In this document: in pieces, positions 32,285 to 48,203 of the stretch
How the letters are laid out: every line of letters starts with the position of its first letter
Numbering within the stretch: the stretch's first letter is position 1
DNA from: Aspidapion aeneum
Taxonomy: Eukaryota; Arthropoda; Insecta; Coleoptera; Brentidae
Assembly (NCBI GenBank): GCA_963576565.1
Contig: OY755038.1
Span: 65,779,908-65,843,907 of the forward strand
DNA: 64,000 nucleotides
Reading direction: 5' to 3'
Program-made: the position numbers and the translations under genes
Notes under the pieces: generated by a model
Seen by the model: the letters and a program-made list of their open reading frames with translations, nothing else
Told to the model about the DNA's origin: nothing
Databases searched by the model: none

Positions 32285-35200
32285 TGTGGCCTTATAAAAA
32301 TTAAAAAAAAAAAAATGTGGGCGCCAATTTGTGGCCTTAAAAAAATTAAAAAAATTTGTGGCCTATTAAAATGCGTTGTGTGACATTTGTGGCAGCTTGA
32401 AGACGTTGCCGCCATTTTGTGACACAACAAACCCATTGAATAATTAAACAAATATCTGGAAGCAGAACTGTATTTTCCAGCTAGGTAAAACATTGATATG
32501 CCCGGTAACTTTTATACAGTGGAGAAGGGGGGTTCAGAAATAAGAAAATTTTAAGTGCGCCACATTATTTAATACCAATGTTTTACAAAGAAGATCTTAA
32601 ATAAAATATAGTTCAACCCAAATGTTGTAGCCAAACAATGAAATTCCACCTACTTCCGAGGCTTCCAGAATATTTGTGTAATTAAAAAAAATAATAAACA
32701 GAATAAAATTCCAAAAGATTGAATTAAGATGACAAAGCTAGAAATACTTTACAGGTAGATGGACTCCTTTAACAGGTCATACTGTACCTACATCTGAGTC
32801 AGTAGCGTAGGACTCACTTACATAAATGATTGTAAAAAAAAAATACACATATACTTCCAAAATCGTTCCATCATAGGGGAGACCTAGACCAAATATCTGC
32901 TGTCATCATTCTACGCTGGGTAGAATGAGACAGACAGCAACCCAGTCCGAGATCCACCCCATGAGGTAAAAATGTGTAACGAAACCGCTAAAAAAATAAT
33001 ATAATCTCATCTCTCTTTTGTCTCCGCAAAGTTGGTTCATTGGGTTGTACAAATAACACAAGAAAAATTAGTTCATCTTGTTTATTTTAAGGGTAAAATC
33101 AGATAAAATTACCGGAAACATAAAAAAAAATAAATGAAATGGATGAAAACAAGGGCCAAAATAGCAAGGCACTTTAAATAGGGCCAAAATAGCAAGGCAC
33201 TTTAAATTTGACAGTAAAATTATCTTAAATAAATGAAATGAAGGAAAACAAGTCAATGTAGTAAATATGCCGCAAAACCAGGGTTATGACGTCACACCTT
33301 ATCTTGCGTTTACAAGAAATGTTGAAATTATACTGTGAAAACTTATATATGAAAAGATTACGTCTAAATTATATTAAAAATTTATATATGAGGGAAAAAA
33401 TTATAGTTACGGCTTGCTCCTACCTTGGTCCTTGATTATTCTGTGTATGTTTTATTTTGTAAACCTGGAATCCTGTTGTCCAGTTGTATCACCACTGCTC
33501 TCGGGTCTCCTGCTCTGCTCGCGCCTTCCCTCGTGCTCGCTTAGCACATGATGTCAGGCCAGCACTTTGGTCTTAAAAGGGTTGTGGGATTCTTGCCCGA
33601 GCGTAAAAACCCTGTGGAAAATGAAATGTTTCAGTTTCCTGGAATTCGTCAATTTTGCACGAAGTTCCCCTACACAGTAACTTAACTCGAGGACCCCATG
33701 TCGACTCAATAAAACAAAGTAGATTTAAACAGATGAACTAAAATAATCCTAACGTACCTTTCTCAGGGTTATAACTGGCCCGTCCGGCTTCCCACCAGCG
33801 TCCAGCCCAACTGTCCCGTCGCTGGAATTGACAGGGCTGTAGACAAAGGAGAAAAACAATATATAGTTTTTATCCAACACGTGGTTAAAAGAAAAATATA
33901 AAAACGCCAACAATTCCCCACGTCCTTTGTCAAAAAAGTACATTTCCCACGAAAAATAATTACAATTTGGGAGGCAAATATTATCTTGAAGAGTACTCAA
34001 CTAATAAAAAAAAATTAAAAAAAATAAAATCGAACTTACCAATGCTCTTTCTTCCCCGTACAAATGGCGTAGGCCGACCTAAAATCCCCTCAACAGGGTG
34101 TGAGCGTCACTTCCGATTACGCCGAAAACACGACGGCTCACTCCTCACAGTCTCTGGGATATCTCCTACAATTCGCTGCAGTGCCAAACCAAAAACAATG
34201 GCGATCCCAGAGCCTGTTGTCGACCCAACCAAATTTGTTAGCAAAGAGAGACCAAGCACTTCGTCGAGAATACCAGAATAATGTCGTGGCCGGAAACCGT
34301 TTTGTAAATTTGGTGGGGAGTGGGGACGGTAAAACGCAATAGTACCAACCTAATCTTCCCGGTGAAATTCAAATAACCTATTTATAAAAAACTTTTCCGC
34401 CAAAAATAAATCTCTACATTCAGTGGCAAGCCTGGAAGAAAAACCCGGGGTTTTCAAAGTAACCAATGAGGAGATACAGTTCTATACAGGTATATAGGGG
34501 GCAGCACCGACCAAGGGATAGGAAGTACGTAAAACAAACCTTGAGGTGTTGTCGGATCTATTTCCACGGTTGAAATTTTTATAACAAGGACGTCGAGACA
34601 CCCTCCATACATTTGACCGAACATTTGCCTACCGGACCCCCGCCAACATATCAAGTAAGAGGAAAATAACCAGACGGACTATAAGAAGCTCAGCATTGAA
34701 ACCATCAACTGTAAAATCAATTACTGGAGATCAGGGCATGCAGCAAACCCAGGAATATTCGAACACTCAACCAATTCCCATATGAATAAAGCTATACTAA
34801 GTGCAGAATTTAGTTGCACTCCAGTTACAGTCTTCGTCAAAAGTTTCCTTCGCTCTTTATAAATGTTTTCTCTAATATTCATATGGTTTAACGCCATTTT
34901 TGTAAAACATTTCTACAGTAATAAAGTTGTTTCTGAACCTGAACCCAAAAATACACACTGAACTATTGCTTAAAGGCACAAGAGTGTTCAGATGTTAACT
35001 CACACGATTTCGTTTATTCTTTTAGTCTTGGTTTTTATCCCTCGTTTATCTCCCATTTACAACAGTGCATAACTCGTATTTATTTTATCCTTTCCCTATC
35101 AAATTAATACAGATATCAAAGTGGCGGAGCCTCGGTTGTTACTGGTCAAACCGTGAACCTAAATATGTTTTCGTGCTATCAAAACTAGCTAATCCGTGAA

Positions 35201-35635
35201 GAATATGGGGTTCGGATTGTCCCAATATCCTCGAGAATAAACGTAAGGGAATGAAATGTTCATCTAAATGTTTCCTTCCTGTTACTGAAACCATTTGTGA
35301 TGCGGCAACGCCGCCATTCCCCAGCATAACAGCTGTTTAACTTTATGAACGTCAAGTGAATCACAAAATTCCACAGATAAAAACAAAACAATCAAAACTT
35401 TTATGTGATTTTTTCCGAAGCCTGTGATCTTAAATTCCAATTACGATGTCCAGATAATGCGATGTGCGTAGTGTCCACAGTAATTCGATGGAATGCCTCC
35501 TTTTAAGGTAACTTCCTAGACCCTATATAACCTCCAAACCTAGCTCTTACAGAAAGACGAATCAAAGAGCCTTGATTATTTACCTAAATAAACAAATATG
35601 TAACGTTGTCTTAAACGTAAAAATGACACGTTACA
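32285..35635 (-). repeat. 5' LTR of the gypsy element (3351 bp)
   Basis: Partner of 18628-21978 with equal length and no difference seen. On the element strand it begins TGTAACGTGTC and ends AAGGCCACA. It should carry the promoter and polyadenylation signals, but I could not place U3/R/U5 limits with confidence. The captured LTR-end/primer-site duplication lies at 32318-32339. Confidence 0.96.
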
Positions 35636-35639
35636 GTAC
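35636..35639 (+). other. Target site duplication GTAC (right)
   Basis: Matches 18624-18627. The family D ORF resumes with TGGGATACG directly afterwards. Confidence 0.93.
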
Positions 35640-36005
35640 TGGGATACGTCGATGATCACTGATAGAGAGGTGCAACATAATAGGCCTGATATTGTACTGT
35701 TTAATAAGGATAAGAAATCAGTTATCATAATAGACGTTACAAATCCGCTCGACGAAAACATTCAGAAAGCTTATGAAGAGAAAAAACGAAAGTACACAGA
35801 CCTGGCTTTTGAACTAACCCAAATCTACCAACTAAAACAAGCAAAAATTGTTCCACTTGTAGTATCGGTTAACGGGATTGTGCATGAACATTTAAAGCAC
35901 CACACAAATGACTTAGGCCTGTCTGATAAAATCATTACCCTAGCACAAAAAGTAGTAGTTCTGGGTACTGCTCGCATTGTTCGGTCGTTTCTGAATGACC
36001 CGTAG
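35640..36005 (+). pseudogene. R4-like polyprotein, family D, 3' part (endonuclease catalytic core)
   Basis: The last 121 residues and stop of the family D ORF begin directly after the gypsy LTR and its GTAC duplication. The peptide carries HNRPDIVLFN and IIIDVTNP, the PD...D signature of the restriction-like endonuclease, and ends with the family-typical VVLGTARIVRSFL segment. It is in frame with the part ending at 18627. Confidence 0.9.
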
Positions 36006-36050
36006 TTTGCCTTGGAGAAATCCCGGCAACTATGTAACCCCAAAAGGTGA

Positions 36051-39964
<3,914 letters not shown>

Positions 39965-39999
39965 AAAAAAAAAATAATAATAATAATAATAATAATAAT

Positions 40000-40031
<32 letters not shown>
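39965..40031 (+). repeat. Short poly(A) + imperfect (TAA)n, array 9
   Basis: About 10 A residues and about 57 bp of TAA repeat with one TTA interruption. It is the shortest array in the nest and sits between two decayed elements. Confidence 0.93.
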
Positions 40032-40032
<1 letters not shown>

Positions 40033-43000
40033 CAACCTGCAAGACCCACGCGCGAAATAGGACTTGAAAACCAAGAAATAAATAACCAAGGCCACCAACA
40101 ACATCCGCACATGGCCCCAAGTGATGAACATGTTGCTGTGGAGCAACCTCCACAGCCCATTCCACCAATTGGTACTAACAAGAATCGGCAGAGAACTATA
40201 TGGACTATTGAGATGAACGAATATATAGTTCGATGCTACTATAAAATTACCAAACTTGAAACCAGTAAATTACCATATAGTGCTGAGTTGCACAGGCTCG
40301 CAATCGAAAAGTTTCCACAACTCCACAACAAGACACCACAGAATATAGTAGACCAGCGAAGATCACTATTCAGAAATAACCGCCTACCTGCCGAGAGAAT
40401 CAACCAAATCCGGACAGAAGTAGGGCGAGATATTGGACTAATAGCAGAAGAACAACAAGAGCAGGTGACAGAGACCAAAATAGACAACAACCTTAATGAA
40501 GAACAGACTCCGGTTAATAATATAGAGGAAGAATTTGACAGAAACTTTATGCGATACAATGGCATGCATCCCTCTACGAAACCACGCCTTAAGAAATTAA
40601 TATTTAAACGGGACACAGCAAAAATCCTACACCTAATAGACGAAGTCCTCGGAAAAAAGATATCAGATGAAACCAACTTTGAAGATCTCCATGCATTGAT
40701 CTATGCAGCAGCATACACAACCATTATACTTAACGGACAAGATATAAAGAACCAACCGTCCAGAAAAAAAGAAAATAGACAGCCGGCTTGGGAACGCAGA
40801 TTAAATTTAAAAATTAAACAGTTAAGAGAAGAAATTGGCATCCTTACTCAAAACAAACAGAACCGTCCTAGTAACAAAGTTATATTTAAATCTAAAGCAA
40901 TAATTGAAAAGTATAAATCTAATGAAAACCCAACCCCAACGGACATCCTAGATTTACTAAAGCAAACGCTAGCTGCTAATGCTAAAAGGCTTAAAAGATA
41001 TAAAAAATGTTACGATAGAAAGAGCCACAACCGCCTATTTAACACCAATCAAAAATCCTTCTACAGAAACCTAAACAAATCTGACGAAGCTGCAGCTGAA
41101 AACACAGAATTGCCAACCGTGGAACACATAAATGCTTTCTGGAAGAACATCTGGGAAAACCCTGTTAAACACAAGAGAACAAAATAACTATCTGATGAAC
41201 AAAGAAGAATGGCTACCCTTAAAACAATGTTGAACTGGAACATTATGCAGGAAGAGGTAGAAAAAGCACTTTCTAGAGCTATGAACTGGAAAGCTCCAGG
41301 TCCAGACAAGCTGCACAATTACTGGCTTAAAAAGTACAAGTCAACGCACAAACACATAGCTAGATGTTTCAGTCAGATGATGCAGAACCCAGAAAGGACG
41401 CCCGAATTTCTTACGGAAGGAGTAACTTACCTGCTTCCAAAAGGTATACAAACTCCGGATCCTGCCCGTTAGCGGCCAATAACATGCCTACCAACTCTCT
41501 ACAAAATACTTACATCTATTATAGCCGATAAAATCTACAACCATCTAAATGAAAACAACCTTCTGGACCAGGAACAAAAGGGTTGTCGAAAGGGTTCCAA
41601 GGGATGTAAGGAGCAACTGTTCATAGACCAAATAATAACTAGACACGCAAAAAAGGAAAAACGACCACTATATGCTGCCTACATAGACTATCAGAAAGCT
41701 TTTGACAGTATTCCTCACTCATGGCTTCTCGAAGTGCTAGAACTTTACAAGATTGAAAATCATATTACCGCTTTTCTCTCCCACACCATGACCAAATGGA
41801 ACACAAAATTGCAAATTAGTACTGCTGACCAGCAAATTATTGCGGGAAAAATAAAAATTAAACGGGGAATATTTCAAGGCGATGCTTTGAGCCCGCTATG
41901 GTTTTGCTTAGCCCTAAAACCTCTGACTTCTCTACTTAATAGCCTTAAATTAGGATATAGATTGGACCAAAAATTGATGATTTGAAAATTTTTGCAGAAA
42001 AAAAAGAAGACCTTCAGAAAATGCTGGACTATATCGAGAAATTTAGTACAGATATACAAATGAAGTTTGGTCTGGACAAATGTAGGATAAATGTAATGGA
42101 AAAAGGAAAATGGAGAGAAGACGAGGGGTATAAAGTGGACAACTTGCAGGGAACGATTACAGGAATGGCGCAAGAAGAAACCTACAAATATTTGGGATAT
42201 ATGCAGGCAAGAGGAATTGAACAAAAAGCTGGGAAGGAAAAAGCAAGAACCACATACTTTACAAGAGTTAAATCTATTCTTAAAACAGAACTCTCTGCAT
42301 GCAACACCTCTAGCGCTCTAGACTCGTTTGCCACATCAGTGCTTACTTATACCTTTGGAATACTTAAATGGACCGAAACAGAACTGGCAGACATAGATCG
42401 ACAGACAAGAAAAGAGTTTCGAAACAGCCGAGGGCATCACCCTCAAAGCTCCCTTGAAAGATTTCACTTACCGAGAAACCTGGGCGACCGCGGAATTCCC
42501 AGTGTAATACCGAGACATGCTGAGCAAGTTGAAAACCTAAGAAAATACTTTCTAGAAAAGGCCGAAATTAGTACAATATTCCAGGCGCTCAGAAACATGG
42601 ATAAAAATATTACTACCCTCAGACTTGCGGAAAAGCATTATAATCCCTTAGGAAAAATAAAAAGCCCGGAACAACTAAAGGAGCAATGGAGAGCTAAGCC
42701 ATTACATGGAAAATACCTGGCAATAATCGAAAATAAGCAGGTAGATACAGTAGCTTCTCAGGCATGGTTAAAATCAGGCAATTTGTTTCTCGAAACAGAA
42801 GGATTTATTAGCGCAATCCATGATCAAGTCATACCAACAAAAATCTATCGGAATAGAATACTAAAAGAAACTATCCCACAAACAAAGTGTCGACTATGCA
42901 AACAGATAGATGAGAATCTGGATCACATCATAGCCAGTTGTCCTGTACTAGCACCGAAGCAATACCTTGAAAGACATAACAATGTTGCAAAAATTCTGTA

Positions 43001-43489
43001 CCAAGCACTCAGGAAAAAATATCTTAATATAGATAACAAAATACCTTATTACCTACTGGAACCACCCCCGGTCCAGGAGGCGAACAACTGTAGTATCTAC
43101 TGGAACAGAAAAATTATTACGGACAAGACGATCCCCAACAACATACCTGATCTAGTACTACACCAAAAAAGCGTAAAAACGTATTTATTATAGACATCGC
43201 CGTACCTTTACCATGCAATTTGAATAAAACACATTCATAAAAAATAAATAAATACTTACTGTTAGCAGAAGAAATTAAGAGAATGTGGCGTGCTGAAAAG
43301 GTGTCTATCGTACCAATTGTCATTGGTGCAACTGGAGAAATACCTGTAAAGCTAAAAAACAGTCTGGAAACAGTAGGGATTAATTACAACATATACCTAT
43401 CTATGCAAAAAGCAGTCCTTCTAAATACCTGCAGCATCGTACGAAGAACCTTGGGTGATGGAGTCGTGGCAACAATGGAGCCCGAATAA
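40032..43489 (+). pseudogene. Decayed R4-like polyprotein, family E
   Basis: Myb-like domain near 40195-40400 (RTIWTIEMNEYIVRCYY). Breaks: stop at 41185; TAG at 41470 in place of the Tyr of the YRPIT motif; a deletion with frameshift near 41970 that removes the start of the YMDD catalytic box; a frameshift near 43185 within the endonuclease (IIDIAVP is in another frame); and a stop near 43238. The knuckle CRLCKQIDENLDHIIASC is intact. Readable segments are 40111-41187, 41209-41472, 41734-41985, 41982-43193 and 43283-43489. Confidence 0.88.
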
Positions 43490-43513
43490 TATAGAGCATA
43501 AAAAGTAGAGAAC

Positions 43514-43544
43514 TTTCCTACTCTTGCGAAAACCGAGTAGGAAA
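43514..43544 (+). other. 3' UTR hairpin of family E
   Basis: Perfect 10-bp arms TTTCCTACTC (43514-43523) and GAGTAGGAAA (43535-43544) around an 11-nt loop, 25 bp after the stop codon. It sits in the same place as the family A hairpin, though with a different sequence. Confidence 0.75.
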
Positions 43545-43581
43545 AGTAAATCGCCACAGTAATGTGTGAGCTGAAAAAGAA

Positions 43582-43679
<98 letters not shown>
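43582..43679 (+). repeat. (TAA)n, array 10, shared with the tail of a minus-strand LINE
   Basis: About 98 bp of TAA repeat. Its left side is the tail of family E. Its right side abuts AACTCTTTATTTGTTGC, the 3' end of a minus-strand LINE whose other copy in this window also ends in (TTA)n. The array may therefore have begun as that LINE's tail. Confidence 0.93.
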
Positions 43680-43680
<1 letters not shown>

Positions 43681-45443
43681 TCTTTATTTGTTGCTCTAGT
43701 TATGCCTAATACAACAAAGCTAAACAAATACAAATCCTCAATCGACTCTAAGAAACTAAGAAACATATTTATTACGGTTAAATGTCAAACAAATATATAC
43801 AGTTACATTAAAAAAAAACATAGTAAAATTCCTATGCAATACGCATTTCGAAATTTTGAAGACTCTAAAATTAAGATTAACGCTCATTTAAAAATTGTCT
43901 TATAAAACGTTTAAAAATTTCAAGACTTTTAGATGGTTTAATTTCTGATGGTAAGCTGTTGTATTCTTAAAGCCCCTTAACAAAAAGCGACTTTGAATAT
44001 TTTTTTGTTTTTACTTTAGGAATATAGAAATTGTACCTGCTTCTTGTTGGATACCTATGAACATTTATATTAAATTTTAAAAATCTATCAAAATATGGAG
44101 GCATCAAGTTATTAAGAATCCTATAAACAAAAATAAGTAAAAAATATTTGAGGCGATTGCTCACACTTAGCCAGTCTAATGTGCTTAACATAGTGTCTAT
44201 AGGAGTCCTTCTGGTGCATTTAAGTATTATACGCATGCCTTGATTATGTAGTTTTTGAAGAGCTCCTTTGCAATTACTGTCTAAGAAGTATAAAACACTG
44301 GCACAGTAATCAAAGTGCGGTTGAACTAAAGTTTTATATACTGTAACCGTTGACTTCATTGATAAGTGTCTCGATACACGTGAAAGAAAATATAATTTTT
44401 TTGCAATTTTTTTTAAAACATATTCAAAATGTGTCTTTAAGTTTAATGTTCTTTCCAACATGAATCCCAAATATTTTGTGTCATCTACGATTTCGATATT
44501 TTCTCCATCGATAGATATATTTATTTGATTTAAATCAATTTTTCGATATAAATGCTGCTTACACAGAATCATTGCTTTAGTCTTAGAAGTATTAGGTTTA
44601 AGTTTATTTACCTTATTATAGTTAGAAATTATTTTAAGTTGATTGTTGATTCTACATATAGCTGAATTTAAATCTTTATCTTTTGTTCCTACATAAGTAT
44701 CATCTGCAAATAGTTTAGATAGTCACATTCAAGTTTCAATGCAATATCGTTCACATATGTTATAAAAAACAGTGGTCCCAATACACTCCCCTGTGGTACG
44801 CCCAAGTTATTAGACTCTATCGTTGATATGGAATTATTAATAACTGTAACCTGCGATCTATCATTTAAATATTTCCCAACCCACTGCAGTACTATTCCTC
44901 TAATCCCATAGTACTCTCTTTTTTAACAAAATCTCCCTATCAATGGTCTCGAAAGCTCGCTTAAAGTCTAAGAAAACTACTACAACGTACTGACCATCCT
45001 CTATAGCTTGGTGCCAATTAGTAAGTGTTAACTGCAGTGCAGTCTCACATGAGTGCTTTGCCAGAAATTCAGACTGGTTTTCGATAAATATATTGTTAGA
45101 AGAAAAGAAGTGCATTAATTGATTATAAGCCGCTACTTCAATTATCTTTGCAATTGCTGGCAATTTATTTATGGGCCTCAAATCACTAGCATTTTTTGGA
45201 TTGGGTAGTTTAGGGATTGGAATAACTCTGCTTGTTTTGAGCAACTTTGGAAATCTACCAGTTTCGAATGAAGTATTAATTAAGTGAAGTAACACATGAC
45301 CTATCACTTGGCTAACATTTTTAAGCATCTTTGAATTAAAAATATCAGCAGGGTTACTTTTATTATCAAGAGATGCTATAATATATTTAAGATCTCTTAA
45401 TGATAGCTTTTCAAACGTTTTCAAGCTACTAGATATTTCGGGT
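43680..45443 (-). pseudogene. 5'-truncated Jockey/CR1-like LINE (copy 1): RT fragment
   Basis: RT-domain peptides are at 45448-44900 (NQSEFLAKHSCETALQLTL, VVFLDFKRAFETIDREIL) and 44572-43967 (YLGFMLERTLNLKTHFEY, HYPTRS-like C-terminus). Frameshifts occur near 44915 and 44710. It aligns with the longer copy at 60667-63484 up to about 45443, where similarity stops, so this is a 5' truncation. The 3' end is ...CAAATAAAGAGTT(ATT)n. The superfamily assignment comes from the AFETIDR and FADDT-type motifs of the longer copy. Confidence 0.85.
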
Positions 45444-45970
45444 ATCACAGATGTTAAATAAAAAAGGAGATTTTCTGAAAGTCTTTAAACACCTTGTATC
45501 TCACAAGTTAGGATGTTTAGGACATGCATACATATGTTTATATGGAATTTTTTTCTCAAAATGCAAATTACATCCTTTAAAATTAGCATGTTACTTAATA
45601 ACAAAACCTCCATAATATCAAAAACAAAAATAACACAATATGGCTTCGTATTCTTTGCCGTAAAATTTTTGTGCCCAAGCGAGGACCGAATAAAAAAAAT
45701 TGCCAGGGCCGGTTTGTTTGTGCCCATCCAACCCTGTTATAATGATTACATATAAAATCGAGATAATTCTGTCCAAATATGAAACAAGACAGTAACTGGC
45801 CAAAGAATCAAATTGCGTTTTAGTGTAGTAATTAAGCCTAAATTATGTTATATTTTTCATTTAATTTCAACGTAAAAATACAGCATTTTACATTATTTTT
45901 TGTAAATATTCTATAAATATTCTGCTTTCCGGAAAAACGAAAAATTTTCGAGTAAAACTCGATGTTCCAC
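45444..45970. other. Unassigned AT-rich sequence
   Basis: No convincing ORF, repeat or RNA gene. Two overlapping 80-codon frames on opposite strands (45485-45755) look like chance. It is probably the pre-insertion sequence into which the LINE and the MITE inserted. Confidence 0.5.
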
Positions 45971-46226
45971 ATATCGATGGTTGAAAGGCGAAAGGTTACA
46001 AGCGACAGTTTTCAAACTTTACAGCAGGGCCACTTAAAGTATATTTTGTCGCTTAGTTTAAACAAAAAACAAGGATCCATGATTTTTTCATTTGACTTAA
46101 GCGACAAAAAAACCACCGTAGAAGCCTGAATAACAGCTCATTCGACGCAGAAAAAAACTTTGGCGCTTAAAACTCTATTTCAAATAATGTTTCGCTTATG
46201 ACCTTTTGCCTTTCAACCATCGATAT
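45971..46226. mobile_element. MITE-like element with ~37-bp terminal inverted repeats
   Basis: Left end 45971-46008 (ATATCGATGGTTGAAAGGCG...) pairs with the reverse complement of 46190-46226 with few mismatches. A second, inner inverted pair (TTTTGTCGCTTA / TAAGCGACAAAA) lets the whole unit fold. The ends are compatible with a TA target duplication, as in Tc1/mariner MITEs, but the palindromic TATCGATA edge makes that uncertain. No coding capacity. Confidence 0.7.
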
Positions 46227-46935
46227 ATTCTAGTTTGCAGTTACCACCTAGTTGGCAGATTTTTTTTCAATTTATCAATGCAACGCAACGCACGCATATG
46301 CATGCTACACGACAAGGAAATATAACATGTGATACGTGCTGGTTCTTTCTCTCTCATTCATACAGCGCCAGCGGTCTGCAGAAAACTACTAGTGCTAAGT
46401 TGAGATTCAACCAAGTGCGCAAAGTAAGAACTTTGAACACGAAAGCAGAAAAGCAATATCGCGTACTCGCAGGAAAATATATTTTTGTTTTAAATAAAAT
46501 ATTCGTGACATCAGAAACTCCAGCTACCCAGTTTTCCGCCTCGGTAAAGCCTAATGAAGTGTCTAATTTTTCTGGCGAATTTACAAGAAGAGCGTTTTAA
46601 ATTAGGTACCTTAAATAAAACGGCGAACTTCAAAGAAGATTGGCGGACAAAACTTATTATTTGATCAAGAACAAAGTACAATTTAACCGCCAATTTGATG
46701 ATCCACTTCCCCACTTCTTTATAAAAAAAAATGGTAAGAAAAATTTTTTGACCGTAGATAAGGAGGGCAAACGTAAAACTATAAATGCAAAGGACCAGTA
46801 AAAAACTATGATTGTAACTTTGGAATTTTGGCACAAAAAACTATCAAAATTAAATGAACAATATCACACAGATGGCTTACCTGGCTTGTTGGTCGGTTTT
46901 ATTCATCTAGCAGACCATTTTGTTGCAGCCTGCCG
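46227..46935. other. Unassigned sequence
   Basis: It contains a 121-codon frame (46235-46600) without recognisable domains and with low-complexity composition. I do not call it a gene. Confidence 0.45.
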
Positions 46936-47383
46936 CCCTGGGTAGGTATTCTGGGTCTTGAACGATGTGATAATTCTCATCACATGCTTTGGCCATTGGC
47001 AAGCTTTAAATTACCTTCGAGCGATCACGTGATATGCGAAAAGACCTCCATTACGCAAGCTTCTTCTACGATCCGACCGAAAAACATTCAGTCCGTACGG
47101 GGCAGGAGAACAAATTTCACTTTAAACGTGTACAATTCACGAACTCTGAAGAGCGGGAGACTATGCCATTGGTCGAGACAAGTCATTTTGGTCTGGGTAG
47201 CTATTCTGACCAATAGCAAACTCTAAGCTGAACCTTTCTCGGTCGGATCGTAGGAGAAGCTTGCGCAATTGAGGTCTTTTCGCATAGCACGTAACGGCTC
47301 GGAGCTAATTTAAAGCTTGCCATTAGCTAAAGCATGTGATGGGAACTATCACATCGTTCAAGATTCAGAATAGCTACACTGGA
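46936..47383. mobile_element. Foldback-like element with ~140-bp inverted repeats
   Basis: 46937-47080 and 47235-47380 are imperfect inverted copies. They share the runs TCTTGAACGATGTGATA, CATCACATGCTTT, GGCAAGCTTTAAATTA, TATGCGAAAAGACCTC and CTACGATCCGACCGA in the same order. The terminal motif (GGGTAGGTATTCTG / GTGTAGCTATTCTG) also recurs inside at 47196-47209. The central 150 bp has a further 7-bp inverted pair (ATTGGTC/GACCAAT). It is non-autonomous, and I cannot assign a superfamily. Confidence 0.75.
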
Positions 47384-48203
47384 GAGCTCGTAAATTTCAG
47401 CAGCTCCCACACACGTGCCATTGCCTTCCCCACTCTTTCGGGGGAGTGGATATTGCACTCAATGTTATTTGTCAAAATAATAATCAAATGTGAGCGCAAC
47501 AATGCCAAGTTTAGCAAAAAACAAAATTAATAAAATAGGCCCGAAATTTCCAAATTTCATTCATGGACAGACCGAATTACACAGTTTTTCATGATTTGGA
47601 GAAAAACTTACTGACAATTGTATTTATTTTACCAACGTAACGCGTCAAGTTGAATTTTTTGTTTTAATGTTCTGATCACTATCTAAACAAAATTATTTCA
47701 AAGTGTTTACATGTTTTTTGTAGTTTTTCATATAGGTATTTATTTTAAAGATTTAATTTACATTATAATATGTGTGTTTTTATTTGCTGTTTTATACAGT
47801 CGCAGCCTGTTAATTTAGTTTAAAAATATTCATTCATTCACTTTCGGGACCAATTTGAAATTTTGCACCATACTTATCCACATCGATCAGAGTCACTTCC
47901 GAGATATACTTATACTTAGTGAGTGACTGGCCTATGGTCAAGTAAACAAAGCAAAAATTAGTGCTCCTACATTTTCGGTAATTTTAGTCGATTAATGAAT
48001 CAATAAAAAGTGGTAATTGCTTTGTAAATATTACAACACGTTTAAACTTTGTTGTGTAGTGATTTTTCGGCTTAAAACAAGTGAAAAAATACCTTGTCTC
48101 ACGTTTTCATTGTATTGCTAAAAATAAACTAACCTTGTTTTTTAACGAAAGGCGCTGATAAATTATACATAGGCCAGTAAAGCAAGTACTTTTAATTTTC
48201 TGA
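47384..48203. other. Unassigned sequence, including the probable 5' UTR of the downstream LINE
   Basis: AT-rich, without a recognisable gene. The 5' boundary of the LINE whose ORF1 starts at 48204 could not be located. It lies somewhere in the last several hundred bases. Confidence 0.45.

Larger units (their letters stand above)
18628..35635 (-). mobile_element. Ty3/gypsy LTR retrotransposon, 17.0 kb, Osvaldo/Woot-like
   Basis: Order on the minus strand: 5' LTR (35635-32285), tRNA-Lys primer site, a leader of about 5.3 kb, gag (broken), pol (intact), a G8 polypurine tract, 3' LTR (21978-18628). LTR ends are TG...CA. The domain order protease-RT-RNase H-integrase is that of Ty3/gypsy. Very long LTRs plus a tRNA-Lys primer recall the Woot and Osvaldo group of insects (family knowledge and inference). 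There is no env: only 39 bp separate the pol stop from the 3' LTR. The LTRs match wherever compared, so insertion is recent. Confidence 0.95.
40032..43581 (+). mobile_element. 5'-truncated, decayed R4/Dong-like retrotransposon, family E
   Basis: Lacks a 5' UTR: the ORF frame is open back into the TAA array, so the element was truncated within its N-terminal coding region. It retains the Myb-like domain, a damaged RT, the CCHC knuckle, the endonuclease and a 3' UTR with a hairpin, and ends in (AAT)n. Confidence 0.88.

Noticed and set aside
46235..46600. 121-codon frame as a small gene
   Set aside because: No start context, domain or homologous pattern. It lies between two foldback-type repeats and reads through low-complexity sequence.
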